Shown here piece by piece: positions 45,251 to 54,078 of a stretch of DNA of 64,000 nucleotides. The notes beneath the pieces are model-generated. The model searched no databases. It had not been told where the DNA came from and saw only the letters and a program-made list of their open reading frames with translations. The DNA comes from Malonomonas rubra DSM 5091 (GTDB taxonomy: Bacteria; Desulfobacterota; Desulfuromonadia; Desulfuromonadales; Geopsychrobacteraceae). The position numbers and the translations under genes are program-made. Location of the stretch: the NCBI RefSeq assembly GCF_900142125.1, contig NZ_FQZT01000004.1:241309-305308 (forward strand), written 5' to 3'. Position 1 is the first letter of the stretch; every line of letters starts with the position of its first letter.

Positions 45251-46621
45251 GTGCGAAAAAACAAGATACTGGTTGTCGATGATGAACATTTGATTCGTTG
45301 GTCCCTTGACCAGAACCTGAAGAAGCAAGGTTACGATGTTGTGACCGCAGGTTCCGGTGAGGAGGCGATGCGTCTGGTGCAGGAAGAGTCTCCCGACTTG
45401 ATGCTGCTCGACGTGCAGCTGCCCGGCATGAACGGTATGGAAGTGCTGGAGAAGGTCAAGGAAACTGAAGAGGATATCATCGTTATCATGGTCACCGCTC
45501 TTGGTGTGCTGGAAACGGCGGTTAAGGCGATGCGCCTGGGGGCTTACGATTACATCAACAAGCCGTTCAACCTGGATGAGCTGGCGATCGTTATCAAGAA
45601 AGCTCTGGAGACTCAGGAGCTGAAACGAGAAGTTGCCCAGCTACGTTCCACGCAGCCGACGAAATTCAGCATCAACAAGATCATCGGCGAGAGCGATGAG
45701 CAGAAGCATGTTATCAGCATGATCCAGAAAATCGCCCTGAGCGATGCCGGGACCGTGTTGATCCAGGGCGAGAGTGGGACCGGCAAAGAACTGGTGGCGA
45801 AAGCGATTCACTATGAAAGCTCGCGCGCCGACAAGCCATTTATGGCGATCAACTGTGCTGCGGTGCCTGAGACCCTGCTTGAAAGCGAGTTGATGGGGCA
45901 TGAAAAGGGTGCATTTACTGACGCCAAAAGCCAGAAGAAGGGCTTATTTGAAATGGCTAATGGCGGCACCGTGTTCCTCGACGAGATCGGCGATATGCCG
46001 CAGGGAATTCAAGCCAAGCTGCTACGGGTTCTGGAGGATCGCGCGTTCCGTCGTGTCGGTGGGACCAAGGATATTCATGTCGATGTACGCATCATCTCGG
46101 CCACGAATAAGGATCTGTTGGCTGCGATCAAAGAAAAAAGTTTCCGTAACGACCTTTACTATCGGCTGCAGGTCATCCCGATTTTTCTTTCGCCGCTGCG
46201 TGAGCGGAGGAAAGATATCCTGCTGCTGGCGCATCATTTTATCGACCTGTTCAACAAGGAGTTCGGCAAGTCGGTGCAGGACATCTCCGAGGATGCCGAG
46301 CGTTTTCTGCTCGAGTACGAGTGGCCGGGTAATGTGCGCGAGTTGCGCAACGTGATCGAGCGGGCGATCATTTTGGAGAATGAAAGAATCATGCGGCTTG
46401 AACATCTGCCGCGTGAACTGGTGTCGCAGACTGAATCGCCGGAGTCCGGAAAAATGAACTTCAACCTGCCGCCGGAAGGGATCGATATCGAAGATGTTGA
46501 GCGGGAATTGATCCGCCAGGCGCTGGAGATGGCAGAAGGCAACCAATCAAAAGCGGCGAAGAAGCTGAACCTGGGGATCGATGCCTTCCGTTACCGGATG
46601 AAAAAGTTCAAGTTTTTGTAG
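45251..46621 (+). CDS. Sigma54-dependent NtrC-family response regulator
   Basis: About 456 residues: receiver (VVDDEHL, Asp in [16 protein letters not shown]), AAA+ domain (Walker A GESGTGKE, Walker [14 protein letters not shown], sensor region [10 protein letters not shown]) and a C-terminal Fis-type helix-turn-helix ([12 protein letters not shown]). The sigma54-contact loop reads GAFTDA rather than GAFTGA. It should activate sigma54 promoters when phosphorylated by the haem-motif kinase upstream. GTG 45251 is preferred (GAGGAG upstream); ATG 45233 is an alternative. Confidence 0.92.
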   Translation: MRKNKILVVDDEHLIRWSLDQNLKKQGYDVVTAGSGEEAMRLVQEESPDLMLLDVQLPGMNGMEVLEKVKETEEDIIVIMVTALGVLETAVKAMRLGAYDYINKPFNLDELAIVIKKALETQELKREVAQLRSTQPTKFSINKIIGESDEQKHVISMIQKIALSDAGTVLIQGESGTGKELVAKAIHYESSRADKPFMAINCAAVPETLLESELMGHEKGAFTDAKSQKKGLFEMANGGTVFLDEIGDMPQGIQAKLLRVLEDRAFRRVGGTKDIHVDVRIISATNKDLLAAIKEKSFRNDLYYRLQVIPIFLSPLRERRKDILLLAHHFIDLFNKEFGKSVQDISEDAERFLLEYEWPGNVRELRNVIERAIILENERIMRLEHLPRELVSQTESPESGKMNFNLPPEGIDIEDVERELIRQALEMAEGNQSKAAKKLNLGIDAFRYRMKKFKFL

Positions 46622-46647
46622 GCGGTTTCTGGACATATAAGCTATCA

Positions 46648-46683
46648 ACGCCCCTGCACCTGTTCGTGCAGGGGCGTTTCTTT
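46648..46683 (+). terminator. Rho-independent terminator after the NtrC-type gene
   Basis: ACGCCCCTGCAC pairs perfectly with GTGCAGGGGCGT around a short loop and is followed by a T-rich tail. It lies between the regulator and the convergent GGEEF-PilZ gene. Confidence 0.9.
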
Positions 46684-46686
46684 TAG

Positions 46687-47871
46687 TCAAGCGTTGGTGC
46701 TTTGCTGGGGCCGGTCGAGCGGTAGAATTTCGCCGACGAAGTCGGGTTGAGGTTGGGCGAACTCGATGCCGAGGAGAAATCCTCCCCGCTTGCCGCTGCG
46801 CCGGACATGGCGTACCTGGCCATTCGTGTAGTGGTCGCTTGGCCAGAAAGGGTATGGAAAGCGCAACTTCAGGTTACTGCCGATAACTGCCGGGGTCGAG
46901 CTTTTCAGTAAAATTCCTGTGTGGCTGATGTCCGCGCTGAGGGCATTTTTGAAGTTTCCACTTTTGTTGTCGAAGATTTCAACAATGTTGTTGATGCTGT
47001 GACGAGTAATGTGGCGGGTTTCATTCTTGCCGGGAACAATCTTATTGCGATTCAGCTTTGCCTGGTAGAGTTTACTGTCCGCCTGAGCGATCAATTCATT
47101 GCCGGTCATCCCCGCGGCCGGATAGCTTACGATCCCGCCGCTGATTGTCAGGGTGCCTTTGTCTAACCTCTCCTCTCCCGCAAAAGAGTTTTTTTCAACC
47201 GCTGCGCGCACCTGCTCTGCAAGTTGAATCGCCTGCAGCAGGTCAGTTTGTGGCAGGATAACGGCAAACTCTTCTCCGCCATATCGCGACACTACGCTAT
47301 TTTCCGGAAGGGTCGCACAGAGTGTCTGTGCCACTTGTGCCAGTGTTTGGTCGCCACGCAGGTGCCCGCAACGATCATTGAACTGTTTAAAGTGGTCGAG
47401 GTCGAGCAGAAGTAGTGAAAAGGCGGAGCTGCTTTTGCGATGTTCCTCGACTGTCTTTGTCAACTTGGCCTTGAAATAGGCCTGGTTGTAAAGGTTGGTC
47501 AGTCCATCAGTAATCGCCTGTTGCTGCAGGTTACGCAGCTCACTTGCTTCAATTATGAGCGGGTTGTCAAGCAAGTCAGTGCGGCCGAGCAGGTAATCGA
47601 GAATAACCGAACGCCAGTTCAGGCGCACGTTTTCTTTGCTGAACTGCTTCATCGCCGCCCGCCAGATGGCGGTCGCTTCCTGGACACTGAACTCTTTGTT
47701 GAGCAGGTTATTTAACAACCTTTGAAAAATATCTTCGCCGTAACTTGCTGAGAGATATTCGATGCTTGAGCCGGGTTCATCAGCTTTGACCCCTCCGGCC
47801 AGATAGAGGTCAAAGGTCTTGCAATCGGACATGCTGGGGAATCCCTCCAAAAGTGCTACCAAATCGGACAT
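46687..47871 (-). CDS. Diguanylate cyclase with C-terminal PilZ domain
   Basis: 394 residues. Residues about 1-105 are an unassigned N-terminal region, about 110-275 are a GGDEF domain with canonical GGEEF in RYGGEEFAV, and about 280-394 are PilZ with the c-di-GMP motifs RHITR and DISHTG. It can probably make the messenger and sense it, for feedback or output. There is no membrane segment. It is monocistronic, between convergent and same-strand genes. Confidence 0.9.
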   Translation of the reverse strand: MSDLVALLEGFPSMSDCKTFDLYLAGGVKADEPGSSIEYLSASYGEDIFQRLLNNLLNKEFSVQEATAIWRAAMKQFSKENVRLNWRSVILDYLLGRTDLLDNPLIIEASELRNLQQQAITDGLTNLYNQAYFKAKLTKTVEEHRKSSSAFSLLLLDLDHFKQFNDRCGHLRGDQTLAQVAQTLCATLPENSVVSRYGGEEFAVILPQTDLLQAIQLAEQVRAAVEKNSFAGEERLDKGTLTISGGIVSYPAAGMTGNELIAQADSKLYQAKLNRNKIVPGKNETRHITRHSINNIVEIFDNKSGNFKNALSADISHTGILLKSSTPAVIGSNLKLRFPYPFWPSDHYTNGQVRHVRRSGKRGGFLLGIEFAQPQPDFVGEILPLDRPQQSTNA

Positions 47872-48012
47872 GGTGATTTGGCTGCTATTTTAATGAAATA
47901 TCCTGCCAAATGGCTAGGAAAAAAGCATAAAATTTGGTTTATTGGGATTTCTGCAAACGCTTTGCCAAAAACCTATTGATATTAAATAGTTATGACATAT
48001 GAATTAATGAAT

Positions 48013-49137
48013 CTAGTCTTTTTTGCTCGGGTATTTGGAGGCTTCAGCAGCGTCTTGCTGGAGATAAAGAGTTTGACTTGGAAAGGCAATCTCAAGGCCT
48101 TGCTGTTCGAGCAAGTCCATTATTTTCAGGCAGATGTCCTCTCTGGCCGCAAGGTATTCGGTCCAGATAGTGCTGGTGGTAAAGCAGTAAACCATGATGT
48201 CGAGAGATGACGAGCCGAAGTCGGTAAAATTAACAAGAAAAAATTCTTGATCGATGGCTGGATGCTCGCGCAGCATCTGCTTGATGCTGTCGACAGCGCT
48301 GCGCATTTGCGCAGGTTTCGTCGCATAGGTCAGGCCGACTGTCAATTTGATGCGGCGTTTCGGCATGCGGCTGTAGTTGTCGATCGACATATTCATCAGC
48401 ACACTGTTGGGAACAGTGATCTGGGTTTTGGCAAAGGTTCGAATGCGCGTTGAGCGGAAGCCGATTTCATCAACGGTCCCTTCCATGTCACCTGCTTTGA
48501 TCCAGTCACCAATCAGAAATGGGCGATCGAACAGGATCATCAATGAACCGAAAATGTTTGACAGGCTGTCTTTGGCGGCAAGAGCAACTGCCAGACCACC
48601 AAGGCCGAGAGAGGCGAGCAGACCGGAGATAGAGTAGCCGAGGTTCTGCACCAGCATCAACAGAGCCATGATAACGATGAAAATACGCAGGCTTTTGCGT
48701 ATGAAAGGCACCAGCTGATCGTCGAGAGTCGATTCAGTTCGCCCTGCCCAGTGAGCGAGCCAGCGTTCCAGTAATCCAACTGCATTGAAGCAGAACCAGC
48801 TGATGTTAAAAGTGAGTAGAACGCTGACAAAATTGCGGGCGATCTTGTCGATATCGGTCGGCTCTGTCGGCAGTTGTAATACTTCGACCGAAATATAAAT
48901 GCCAAGAATAAGAATAAGAAATTCAACCGGTTTGTTCATGCTCATTACCAGCATGTCGTCCAGCGTGCCGGAGGTTTTCTGAGCCGCTTTGAAGATGACT
49001 TTCGTGAACAGGTGGGCGATAACCCTTTTCAGCAGCAGGGAGAAAAAGAGAACGAGAAAAACCGTTGCAAATTGCAGCAGGCTTATTCCGGCAAAGGTTT
49101 GGTCAAGCATCGATTGAATATCGGTCAGGCTTTCCAT
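48013..49137 (-). CDS. MscS-family mechanosensitive channel
   Basis: About 374 residues. N-terminal TM helices (about 18-40, 60-85, 90-115 and 130-150), the pore helix region (GLLASLGLGGLAVALAAKDSL) and the cytoplasmic MscS beta domain (GDWIKAGDMEGTVDEIGFRSTRIRT) are clear. It releases solutes on osmotic downshock. The start at 49137 is preferred because AGGAG lies nine bases upstream; ATG 49155 is an alternative. Confidence 0.9.
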   Translation of the reverse strand: MESLTDIQSMLDQTFAGISLLQFATVFLVLFFSLLLKRVIAHLFTKVIFKAAQKTSGTLDDMLVMSMNKPVEFLILILGIYISVEVLQLPTEPTDIDKIARNFVSVLLTFNISWFCFNAVGLLERWLAHWAGRTESTLDDQLVPFIRKSLRIFIVIMALLMLVQNLGYSISGLLASLGLGGLAVALAAKDSLSNIFGSLMILFDRPFLIGDWIKAGDMEGTVDEIGFRSTRIRTFAKTQITVPNSVLMNMSIDNYSRMPKRRIKLTVGLTYATKPAQMRSAVDSIKQMLREHPAIDQEFFLVNFTDFGSSSLDIMVYCFTTSTIWTEYLAAREDICLKIMDLLEQQGLEIAFPSQTLYLQQDAAEASKYPSKKD

Positions 49138-49190
49138 CTTTTCATTCTCCTGCATGCAGGGGCGACCTGTCGCGCTCTCTGCGGGGTGAT

Positions 49191-49682
49191 TTATTCGTTT
49201 TGCCAGAGGCCAAGCTTTTTCTCCCTGGCAGATTGTTCTGCGGCAAGAAACTTTTCCTTCTCTCCGAAGCGATATTTGCGGAAGGTGCTCGCCAGACCTT
49301 TTTGCAGTAAAAGCAGATTAAGCATGCGCCCATCCGGAAGATAAAGATAGGCCAGCTTGCGTTGATACTTATCCTGTTTTTGCTGCTCAAAAACCAAGGT
49401 CACCCGCTTCCCTTTGACCTGGTCAATATTGAATTTTTTTGCCTGATAGGCAATTTGTCGCAGCATCCCGGGGGCCAGGTTGTAACGGGAGGTATAGTAG
49501 TGATCGCGGCCGGACGCTTTGCTTTCCGGGGTATCGATGCCAAGCAACCGGACTTTGCCGATTTTATCAACCTTGAGAGAGTCGCCATCGTAGATCCAGC
49601 TGACGACACCACTCGCCTCATCGGCAAAGACGGGCAGAGCCAGCAGCAGGCAGCTGATCAGAATCAGACACAGACGGATCAT
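49191..49682 (-). CDS. Secreted staphylococcal-nuclease-like (thermonuclease) protein
   Basis: 163 residues with a cleavable signal peptide (ending PVFADE) and an SNase fold: YDGDSLKV, catalytic Arg and Glu in RLLGIDTPES, and the second Arg in KYQRKLAYLYL, with a C-terminal LWQNE. It likely degrades extracellular or periplasmic nucleic acid. It lies eight bases after a small membrane protein gene on the same strand. Confidence 0.88.
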   Translation of the reverse strand: MIRLCLILISCLLLALPVFADEASGVVSWIYDGDSLKVDKIGKVRLLGIDTPESKASGRDHYYTSRYNLAPGMLRQIAYQAKKFNIDQVKGKRVTLVFEQQKQDKYQRKLAYLYLPDGRMLNLLLLQKGLASTFRKYRFGEKEKFLAAEQSAREKKLGLWQNE

Positions 49683-49690
49683 TGCTTGGC

Positions 49691-50113
49691 CTAACGCCCC
49701 CAGAACAGACGGGTGAAAAATCCAGTGAAGAAGCCCCAGACCAGGTTGCTGAGAAAAATTAAAAGTGGGGTCAGCATGCCGAGTTCAAAGCCCGCTAACC
49801 CTTTGTGCTGGACGTAAGGGTAGAGGTAGAAGAGGGTGAAAGCCGAAGGGAGCAGACTGAACCAGAGTGCTTTACGGATCCAGTGGCGCCGATGACGGGG
49901 AATACCAACGGTAAAAAAATAGCCGAGGCCCCAGAGCCCGCCGATCATCATCTGCGGGAAAAGCCAAGATTGTTTGAAGTTCGGTGCCAGCTGAACTCCG
50001 AGCAGGCTGCTGACGCCGTACTCACCAGCAGCCCAGAGAGCAGTGCTGCTGACCAGCGCGCCAAGCAGACCGGCGACAAAACAGACGGCGAACAGAGCGC
50101 TACTTTTCGGCAT
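49691..50113 (-). CDS. Small polytopic membrane protein of unknown function
   Basis: 140 residues with about four hydrophobic segments (8-28, 52-70, 82-100 and 110-133) and a basic loop (PRHRRHWIRK) between the second and third. I do not recognise the family. It is immediately upstream of the nuclease gene and 49 bases downstream of larE on the same strand. Confidence 0.65.
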   Translation of the reverse strand: MPKSSALFAVCFVAGLLGALVSSTALWAAGEYGVSSLLGVQLAPNFKQSWLFPQMMIGGLWGLGYFFTVGIPRHRRHWIRKALWFSLLPSAFTLFYLYPYVQHKGLAGFELGMLTPLLIFLSNLVWGFFTGFFTRLFWGR

Positions 50114-50162
50114 GGCATCGACTCCTGTATAGGCCTTTTCTTGAGGCCGTTTTGATACGGAT

Positions 50163-50975
50163 TCAACCGGTCAAGGTTTCGTTCAGGCTACCACTTCTGA
50201 ATCCTTGCAGGTCGAGGGTTACGTAAGTAAAACCTGCTGCTTTGAATTCGTCAAGCATTCGGCTGCGCAGTTGTTCTTCGAGTAAGCGATTTATTTCCGC
50301 AGCAGGCAGTTCGATCCGCGCCAATTCACTGTGGCAACGGACACGGTAGTTGCTGAATCCCTGTTGCTGCAGCCAGTTTTCACAGCGTTCAATCCGCTGC
50401 AGTCGTTCGCTGGACAGTTCAATCCCGTAAGGAACACGCGATGCCAGGCAGGCGAAAGACCCTTTATCCCAGGTTGGTAGTGAACGTTCTTTGCTGAGCT
50501 GGCGGATCTCCTGTTTGCTGAGACCAGCTTCCAATAACGGTGAAGAAATCTGCAGCTCTGCCAAAGCTTTGCGGCCCGGGCGGTAATCCTCCAGGTCGTC
50601 CAGATTGGATCCATCGAACAGCGCGAGGCAGTTGTTCTCCTTTGCTGCGGCAAGCAGCTTCTGAAACAGGTTTTTTTTGCAGTGGTAGCAGCGCTCTGGC
50701 TGGTTGGCGACAACTTCTGGCTGTTGCAGCAAATCAATCTCAATCAATTGTTGCCGAGCACCCAGGCTGGCCGCAAGAGCTTGGCTGGCTTTCAGTTCGG
50801 CGGCAGGGAAGAGTGGAGAAACGGCGGTCAGGGCGATAACGTTGTCGCAGCCGAGTTGCTCGATGGCAGCATGAAGCAGGAAAGTGGAGTCGACGCCGCC
50901 GGAAAAAGCGACTGCAGCAGTTTTATGTCGAAGGAAAATCTGCTGCAGTCGTTCAAGCTTGTCGGTCAGAGGCAT
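50163..50975 (-). CDS. larE: ATP-dependent sacrificial sulfur transferase LarE-like, three-cysteine type
   Basis: 270 residues. The PP-loop AFSGGVDST adenylates the substrate. Cysteines occur in RCYHCKK (C-x2-C) and in FACLASRVPYG, the place of the sacrificial Cys176 of Lactobacillus LarE. Having all three suggests the [4Fe-4S]-using version. LarE makes the nickel-pincer nucleotide of lactate racemase, but no larA, larB or larC is in the window. The start at 50975 is four bases after cysK; longer in-frame starts lie inside cysK. Confidence 0.88.
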   Translation of the reverse strand: MPLTDKLERLQQIFLRHKTAAVAFSGGVDSTFLLHAAIEQLGCDNVIALTAVSPLFPAAELKASQALAASLGARQQLIEIDLLQQPEVVANQPERCYHCKKNLFQKLLAAAKENNCLALFDGSNLDDLEDYRPGRKALAELQISSPLLEAGLSKQEIRQLSKERSLPTWDKGSFACLASRVPYGIELSSERLQRIERCENWLQQQGFSNYRVRCHSELARIELPAAEINRLLEEQLRSRMLDEFKAAGFTYVTLDLQGFRSGSLNETLTG

Positions 50976-50979
50976 AGGG

Positions 50980-51900
50980 TCAGTCGTAAATGCCGGTCGA
51001 GAGGTAGCGCTCACCGGTATCGCAGATAATGGTGACGACATTCTGCCCTTCATCCATTTTTGCAGCCAGTTCAGACGCGACGAAAACATTGGCGCCGGCA
51101 GAAATGCCGCAGAGCAGTCCTTCCTTTACCGCCAGGTTGCGGGTCATGCGGATGGCATCGGCGTCGCTGACGGTGACAACTTGATCGTAGACGTCCTGAT
51201 CGAGAATATCCGGAACAAAACCAGCACCAATCCCCTGAATCGCATGTGGGCCAGCGTCACCGCCTGACAGTGTCGCCGAGTTACTCGGCTCGACAGCAAC
51301 GATTTTGACTGCGGCATTGTGTTGACGCAGGCAGTGACCGACGCCGGTAATCGTGCCGCCCGTGCCTACCCCGGCAACGAACATGTCGACTTTGCCTTCA
51401 AGGGCAGCAATGATTTCCGGGCCAGTTGTCTTTTCGTGGATGGCTGGGTTGGCCGGGTTGCAGAACTGCTGCGGCATGAAAGCCGCCTTGGTTTGAGCGA
51501 TCTCGGTGGCTTTCTTGATGGCGCCACGCATCCCTTGAGAACCGGGGGTCAAAACCAGCTCCGCACCATAAGAAGTGAACAGGCGGCAGCGTTCCTGGCT
51601 CATGGTTTCCGGCATGGTCAGGATCAGTTTGTAACCTTTGATTGCCGCGATCATTGCCAAACCGATGCCGGTGTTTCCGCTCGTCGGTTCGACGATAGTC
51701 ATGCCGGGGCTGAGCAGTCCTTTGCTTTCAGCATCTTCAACCATTGCCAGCGCGATGCGGTCTTTAATGCTACCACCGGGGTTGCTGCTTTCCAGCTTGC
51801 CCCAGACAGTGGCTTTGCCCGGTTGTGAAAATGCGGAGAGTTTGACCAGCGGGCTGTTACCGATCTGGTCGAGTAAACTGGAACTGGTTGTCTTAGACAT
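50980..51900 (-). CDS. cysK: Cysteine synthase A
   Basis: A 306-residue PLP enzyme making cysteine from O-acetylserine and sulfide. The Schiff-base Lys in NPGGSIKDR is at residue 46. The PTSGNTGIGLAM and GTGGTITGVG motifs are intact. GGGAGG precedes the ATG at 51900. It is preceded by a terminator and an Rrf2 regulator gene, and followed directly by larE, which consumes cysteine-type sulfur. Confidence 0.94.
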   Translation of the reverse strand: MSKTTSSSLLDQIGNSPLVKLSAFSQPGKATVWGKLESSNPGGSIKDRIALAMVEDAESKGLLSPGMTIVEPTSGNTGIGLAMIAAIKGYKLILTMPETMSQERCRLFTSYGAELVLTPGSQGMRGAIKKATEIAQTKAAFMPQQFCNPANPAIHEKTTGPEIIAALEGKVDMFVAGVGTGGTITGVGHCLRQHNAAVKIVAVEPSNSATLSGGDAGPHAIQGIGAGFVPDILDQDVYDQVVTVSDADAIRMTRNLAVKEGLLCGISAGANVFVASELAAKMDEGQNVVTIICDTGERYLSTGIYD

Positions 51901-51940
51901 TTGTGGCCTCCCAACTACCATTTGCATAGCAGTTACCCAA

Positions 51941-51972
51941 CAAAAGAGCCTGCCGCGTGCAGCGCCAGGCTC
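51941..51972 (-). terminator. Terminator/attenuator between the Rrf2 gene and cysK
   Basis: On the minus strand GAGCCTG and CAGGCTC form a stem followed by TTTTG. It sits between the regulator stop and the cysK start, so it may terminate the regulator transcript or reduce read-through into cysK. Confidence 0.65.
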
Positions 51973-51978
51973 CGGGGT

Positions 51979-52455
51979 TTAGATGAAATACATGAAACGG
52001 TGATCCAGCTCTTTTTCCAGCCCCATCTCCTTACCCTGATCGCAGAGGTCTTTAAGCGTGATCGAGTCGAAATAATCACCAAGGATCTGGCTGGCTTTGG
52101 CCCAAAGATGCTGAGTCAGGCACTGGTTGTCGAAATCGCAGGCGGGTTCTTTTTCACCTTTTTTACGCCGGTTTTTGACACAATCGACAAGCTGCAATTC
52201 GCCTTCTGCTGCCAGGACGATTTCACGCACGGTTATTTCATCGGCCGGCTTGGCCAGGCTGTAGCCACCTTGGGGACCGCGGCGGCTCTTCAGCAGCCCG
52301 GCTTTTTTCAGGTCCTGAAAGATCTGCTCAAGGTAGCGGGGAGAGATATTCTGCCGCCGGGAGATGTCTTTGATCTGGGCTGGCAGGGTGCCCGCATGGT
52401 AGGCCATATCGAACATGGCACGAACGCCGTAGCGGCTTTTCGTTGAAAGTTTCAT
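51979..52455 (-). CDS. Rrf2-family transcriptional regulator (IscR/CymR-like)
   Basis: 158 residues. The N-terminal winged helix (LSTKSRYGVRAMFDMA, LEQIFQDLKKAGLL, RGPQGGYSLAK) is typical. Candidate cluster ligands are Cys92, Cys106, Cys112 and His116; IscR has the first two cysteines only six apart, so the insert here is odd. It is upstream of cysK, which favours a CymR-like role in cysteine metabolism or Fe-S sensing. Confidence 0.87.
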   Translation of the reverse strand: MKLSTKSRYGVRAMFDMAYHAGTLPAQIKDISRRQNISPRYLEQIFQDLKKAGLLKSRRGPQGGYSLAKPADEITVREIVLAAEGELQLVDCVKNRRKKGEKEPACDFDNQCLTQHLWAKASQILGDYFDSITLKDLCDQGKEMGLEKELDHRFMYFI

Positions 52456-52488
52456 ACTTTATTTCCTCCGTAAGGTTGCTTGATTTGC

Positions 52489-52517
52489 AATATATTAATC
52501 TCTACTTTGTCTGTCAA
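52489..52517 (-). promoter_or_regulatory. Strong sigma70 promoter of the Rrf2 gene
   Basis: On the minus strand, TTGACA (52512-52517) and TATATT (52489-52494) are separated by exactly 17 bases, about 35 bases before the start codon, which has a GGAGG site. Confidence 0.8.
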
Positions 52518-52765
52518 GAATAAAACGCACAAATTGCTGGGGAACGCAGATTTTTGTTGTTTAGTTTTTGACCTTGCAGGCCTGATGTCGAGTTATAAAC
52601 TGACAAAATATATTTTATTATTCCCATATTAAAATGAAGGAAAGAATGGAAGTAAAGTAATTTATTTTACTCTGCATATAAAGGATTATTGTGACAAGTG
52701 CCTGCATCGGTTGCCTTTGCCACGAGACTGTGGCTAGATGCAGACTGAATTGATGCGGATGGAGT
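52518..52765. other. AT-rich intergenic stretch with an imperfect palindrome
   Basis: No gene seen. An imperfect 21-bp dyad at 52651-52671 (AGTAAA...TTTACT) lies about 100 bases before the thioesterase gene. It may be an operator; no known consensus matches. Confidence 0.3.
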
Positions 52766-52771
52766 GTGATG

Positions 52772-53179
52772 ATGAAGAAGTATCAGTACCGACTCGAATT
52801 TCAGGTGCGGGATTATGAGTGTGATCTGCAGGGGGTGGTGAACAACGCAGTTTATCAGCAGTATCTGGAGCACGCCCGGCACGAGTTTATCAAAACCCTC
52901 GGCCTCGACTTTGCCGAGCTGGCGGAGCAGGGACTTAATCTGGTGGTTATCAAGGCGGAACTGGAATACAAACGCTCGCTGCGCAGCGGAGACCGATTCT
53001 GGGCCGGGCTGATCATGGAGAAAATTTCACCGCTACGCTATCGATTCCGGCAGGACATCTTTCTTCAGCCGGACAACCAGCTGGTTCTCAAGGGCTGGAT
53101 CACCGGTACTGGTGTTAACGCCAAAGGGCGACCGCAACTCCCCAAGGAGATCAGTCGCGCACTGAACGAATTCGGTTGA
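52772..53179 (+). CDS. YbgC/FadM-like acyl-CoA thioesterase (hot-dog fold)
   Basis: About 135 residues of the 4HBT family. The active-site segment RDYECDLQGVVNNAVYQQYLEHAR carries the conserved acidic residue and helix of YbgC-type thioesterases. It should hydrolyse acyl-CoA or acyl-ACP esters. ATG 52772 has GGAG seven bases upstream; ATG 52769 and GTG 52766 are alternatives. It converges with cvfB with only three bases between stops. Confidence 0.85.
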   Translation: MKKYQYRLEFQVRDYECDLQGVVNNAVYQQYLEHARHEFIKTLGLDFAELAEQGLNLVVIKAELEYKRSLRSGDRFWAGLIMEKISPLRYRFRQDIFLQPDNQLVLKGWITGTGVNAKGRPQLPKEISRALNEFG

Positions 53180-53182
53180 TGC

Positions 53183-54004
53183 TCAGCGCAGTCTGATGCC
53201 CTTGTGACTCAGAGTCACCCGCTGCTCTTTGTACAGCCCGCCGACCGCTTTTTTGAACTGTTTTTTACTCAAACCCAGCTCAGTGCGAATCTGTTCCGGT
53301 GAACTGCCGTCATGCAGAGGCAGGAAGCCCTCGTTCTCCGCCAGCGCTTCCAGGATGACCTCCCTGGCATCGGCGATGCCGGCCGCTCCCGGGCGGCGCA
53401 GAGTGATATCGATTTTCTGATCTTCGCGGATGCGGGCAACGAAGCCGACCCCCTGGTCGCCCCGTTTCAGGCCGGGCGGCAACTCATCTTTATAGAGCAA
53501 CCCTTCGTAGCTGTTGTTGATAATCACCTTGGCCCCCAGATCAGTAAAGGCCCAGATCGTCAGCTCAACCTCTTCCCCTTCGCGCAGATCGATATTTTCA
53601 CTCTGGAGGAACTTTTCAAGCCTCCCCGAGGCGATCGGCCGACCCTCTTTGTCGTGGCAGATATGGACCAGGTAGCGACGCCCTTCGAGCATCTTCTGCG
53701 GTTGCTCGTTGAATGGCGCGAGCAGGTCCTTTTCCAGCCCCCAATTGAGAAACGCACCGTGCGGACCGATGCTGGTGACCTGCAGCAGAGCGAACTGACC
53801 AACCTCTGCCAGCGGTTTTTTCGTTGTCGCTGTCAGCTGGTTATTACGATCGAGATAGACGAATACTTCAAGCTCGCTGCCAGGGGCAAGTTCTCCCGGG
53901 CATTCTCGTTTTGGCAGCAGCAGTCGCTGTTGATCGGAAATCAGCCATGCACCTTGCGGTTCAATCTTTTCAACCTGCATCTGGTAATGAAAGCCGGGCA
54001 GCAT
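53183..54004 (-). CDS. S1-domain RNA-binding protein CvfB/YitL-like
   Basis: 273 residues: three S1-like OB folds in tandem (VGQFALLQVTSIGPHGAFLNWGLEKDLL begins the second) and a C-terminal winged helix (SPEQIRTELGLSKKQFKKAVGGL), the CvfB arrangement. It likely binds RNA and affects gene expression. The ATG has AAGGAG upstream. Confidence 0.88.
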   Translation of the reverse strand: MLPGFHYQMQVEKIEPQGAWLISDQQRLLLPKRECPGELAPGSELEVFVYLDRNNQLTATTKKPLAEVGQFALLQVTSIGPHGAFLNWGLEKDLLAPFNEQPQKMLEGRRYLVHICHDKEGRPIASGRLEKFLQSENIDLREGEEVELTIWAFTDLGAKVIINNSYEGLLYKDELPPGLKRGDQGVGFVARIREDQKIDITLRRPGAAGIADAREVILEALAENEGFLPLHDGSSPEQIRTELGLSKKQFKKAVGGLYKEQRVTLSHKGIRLR

Positions 54005-54078
54005 TATTTACTCCTTTTAGTCACGAAAAAAGAGAGCGGACCATAGCACAGTCAATGGTGGCAGTCAGCTTTTTCCGA

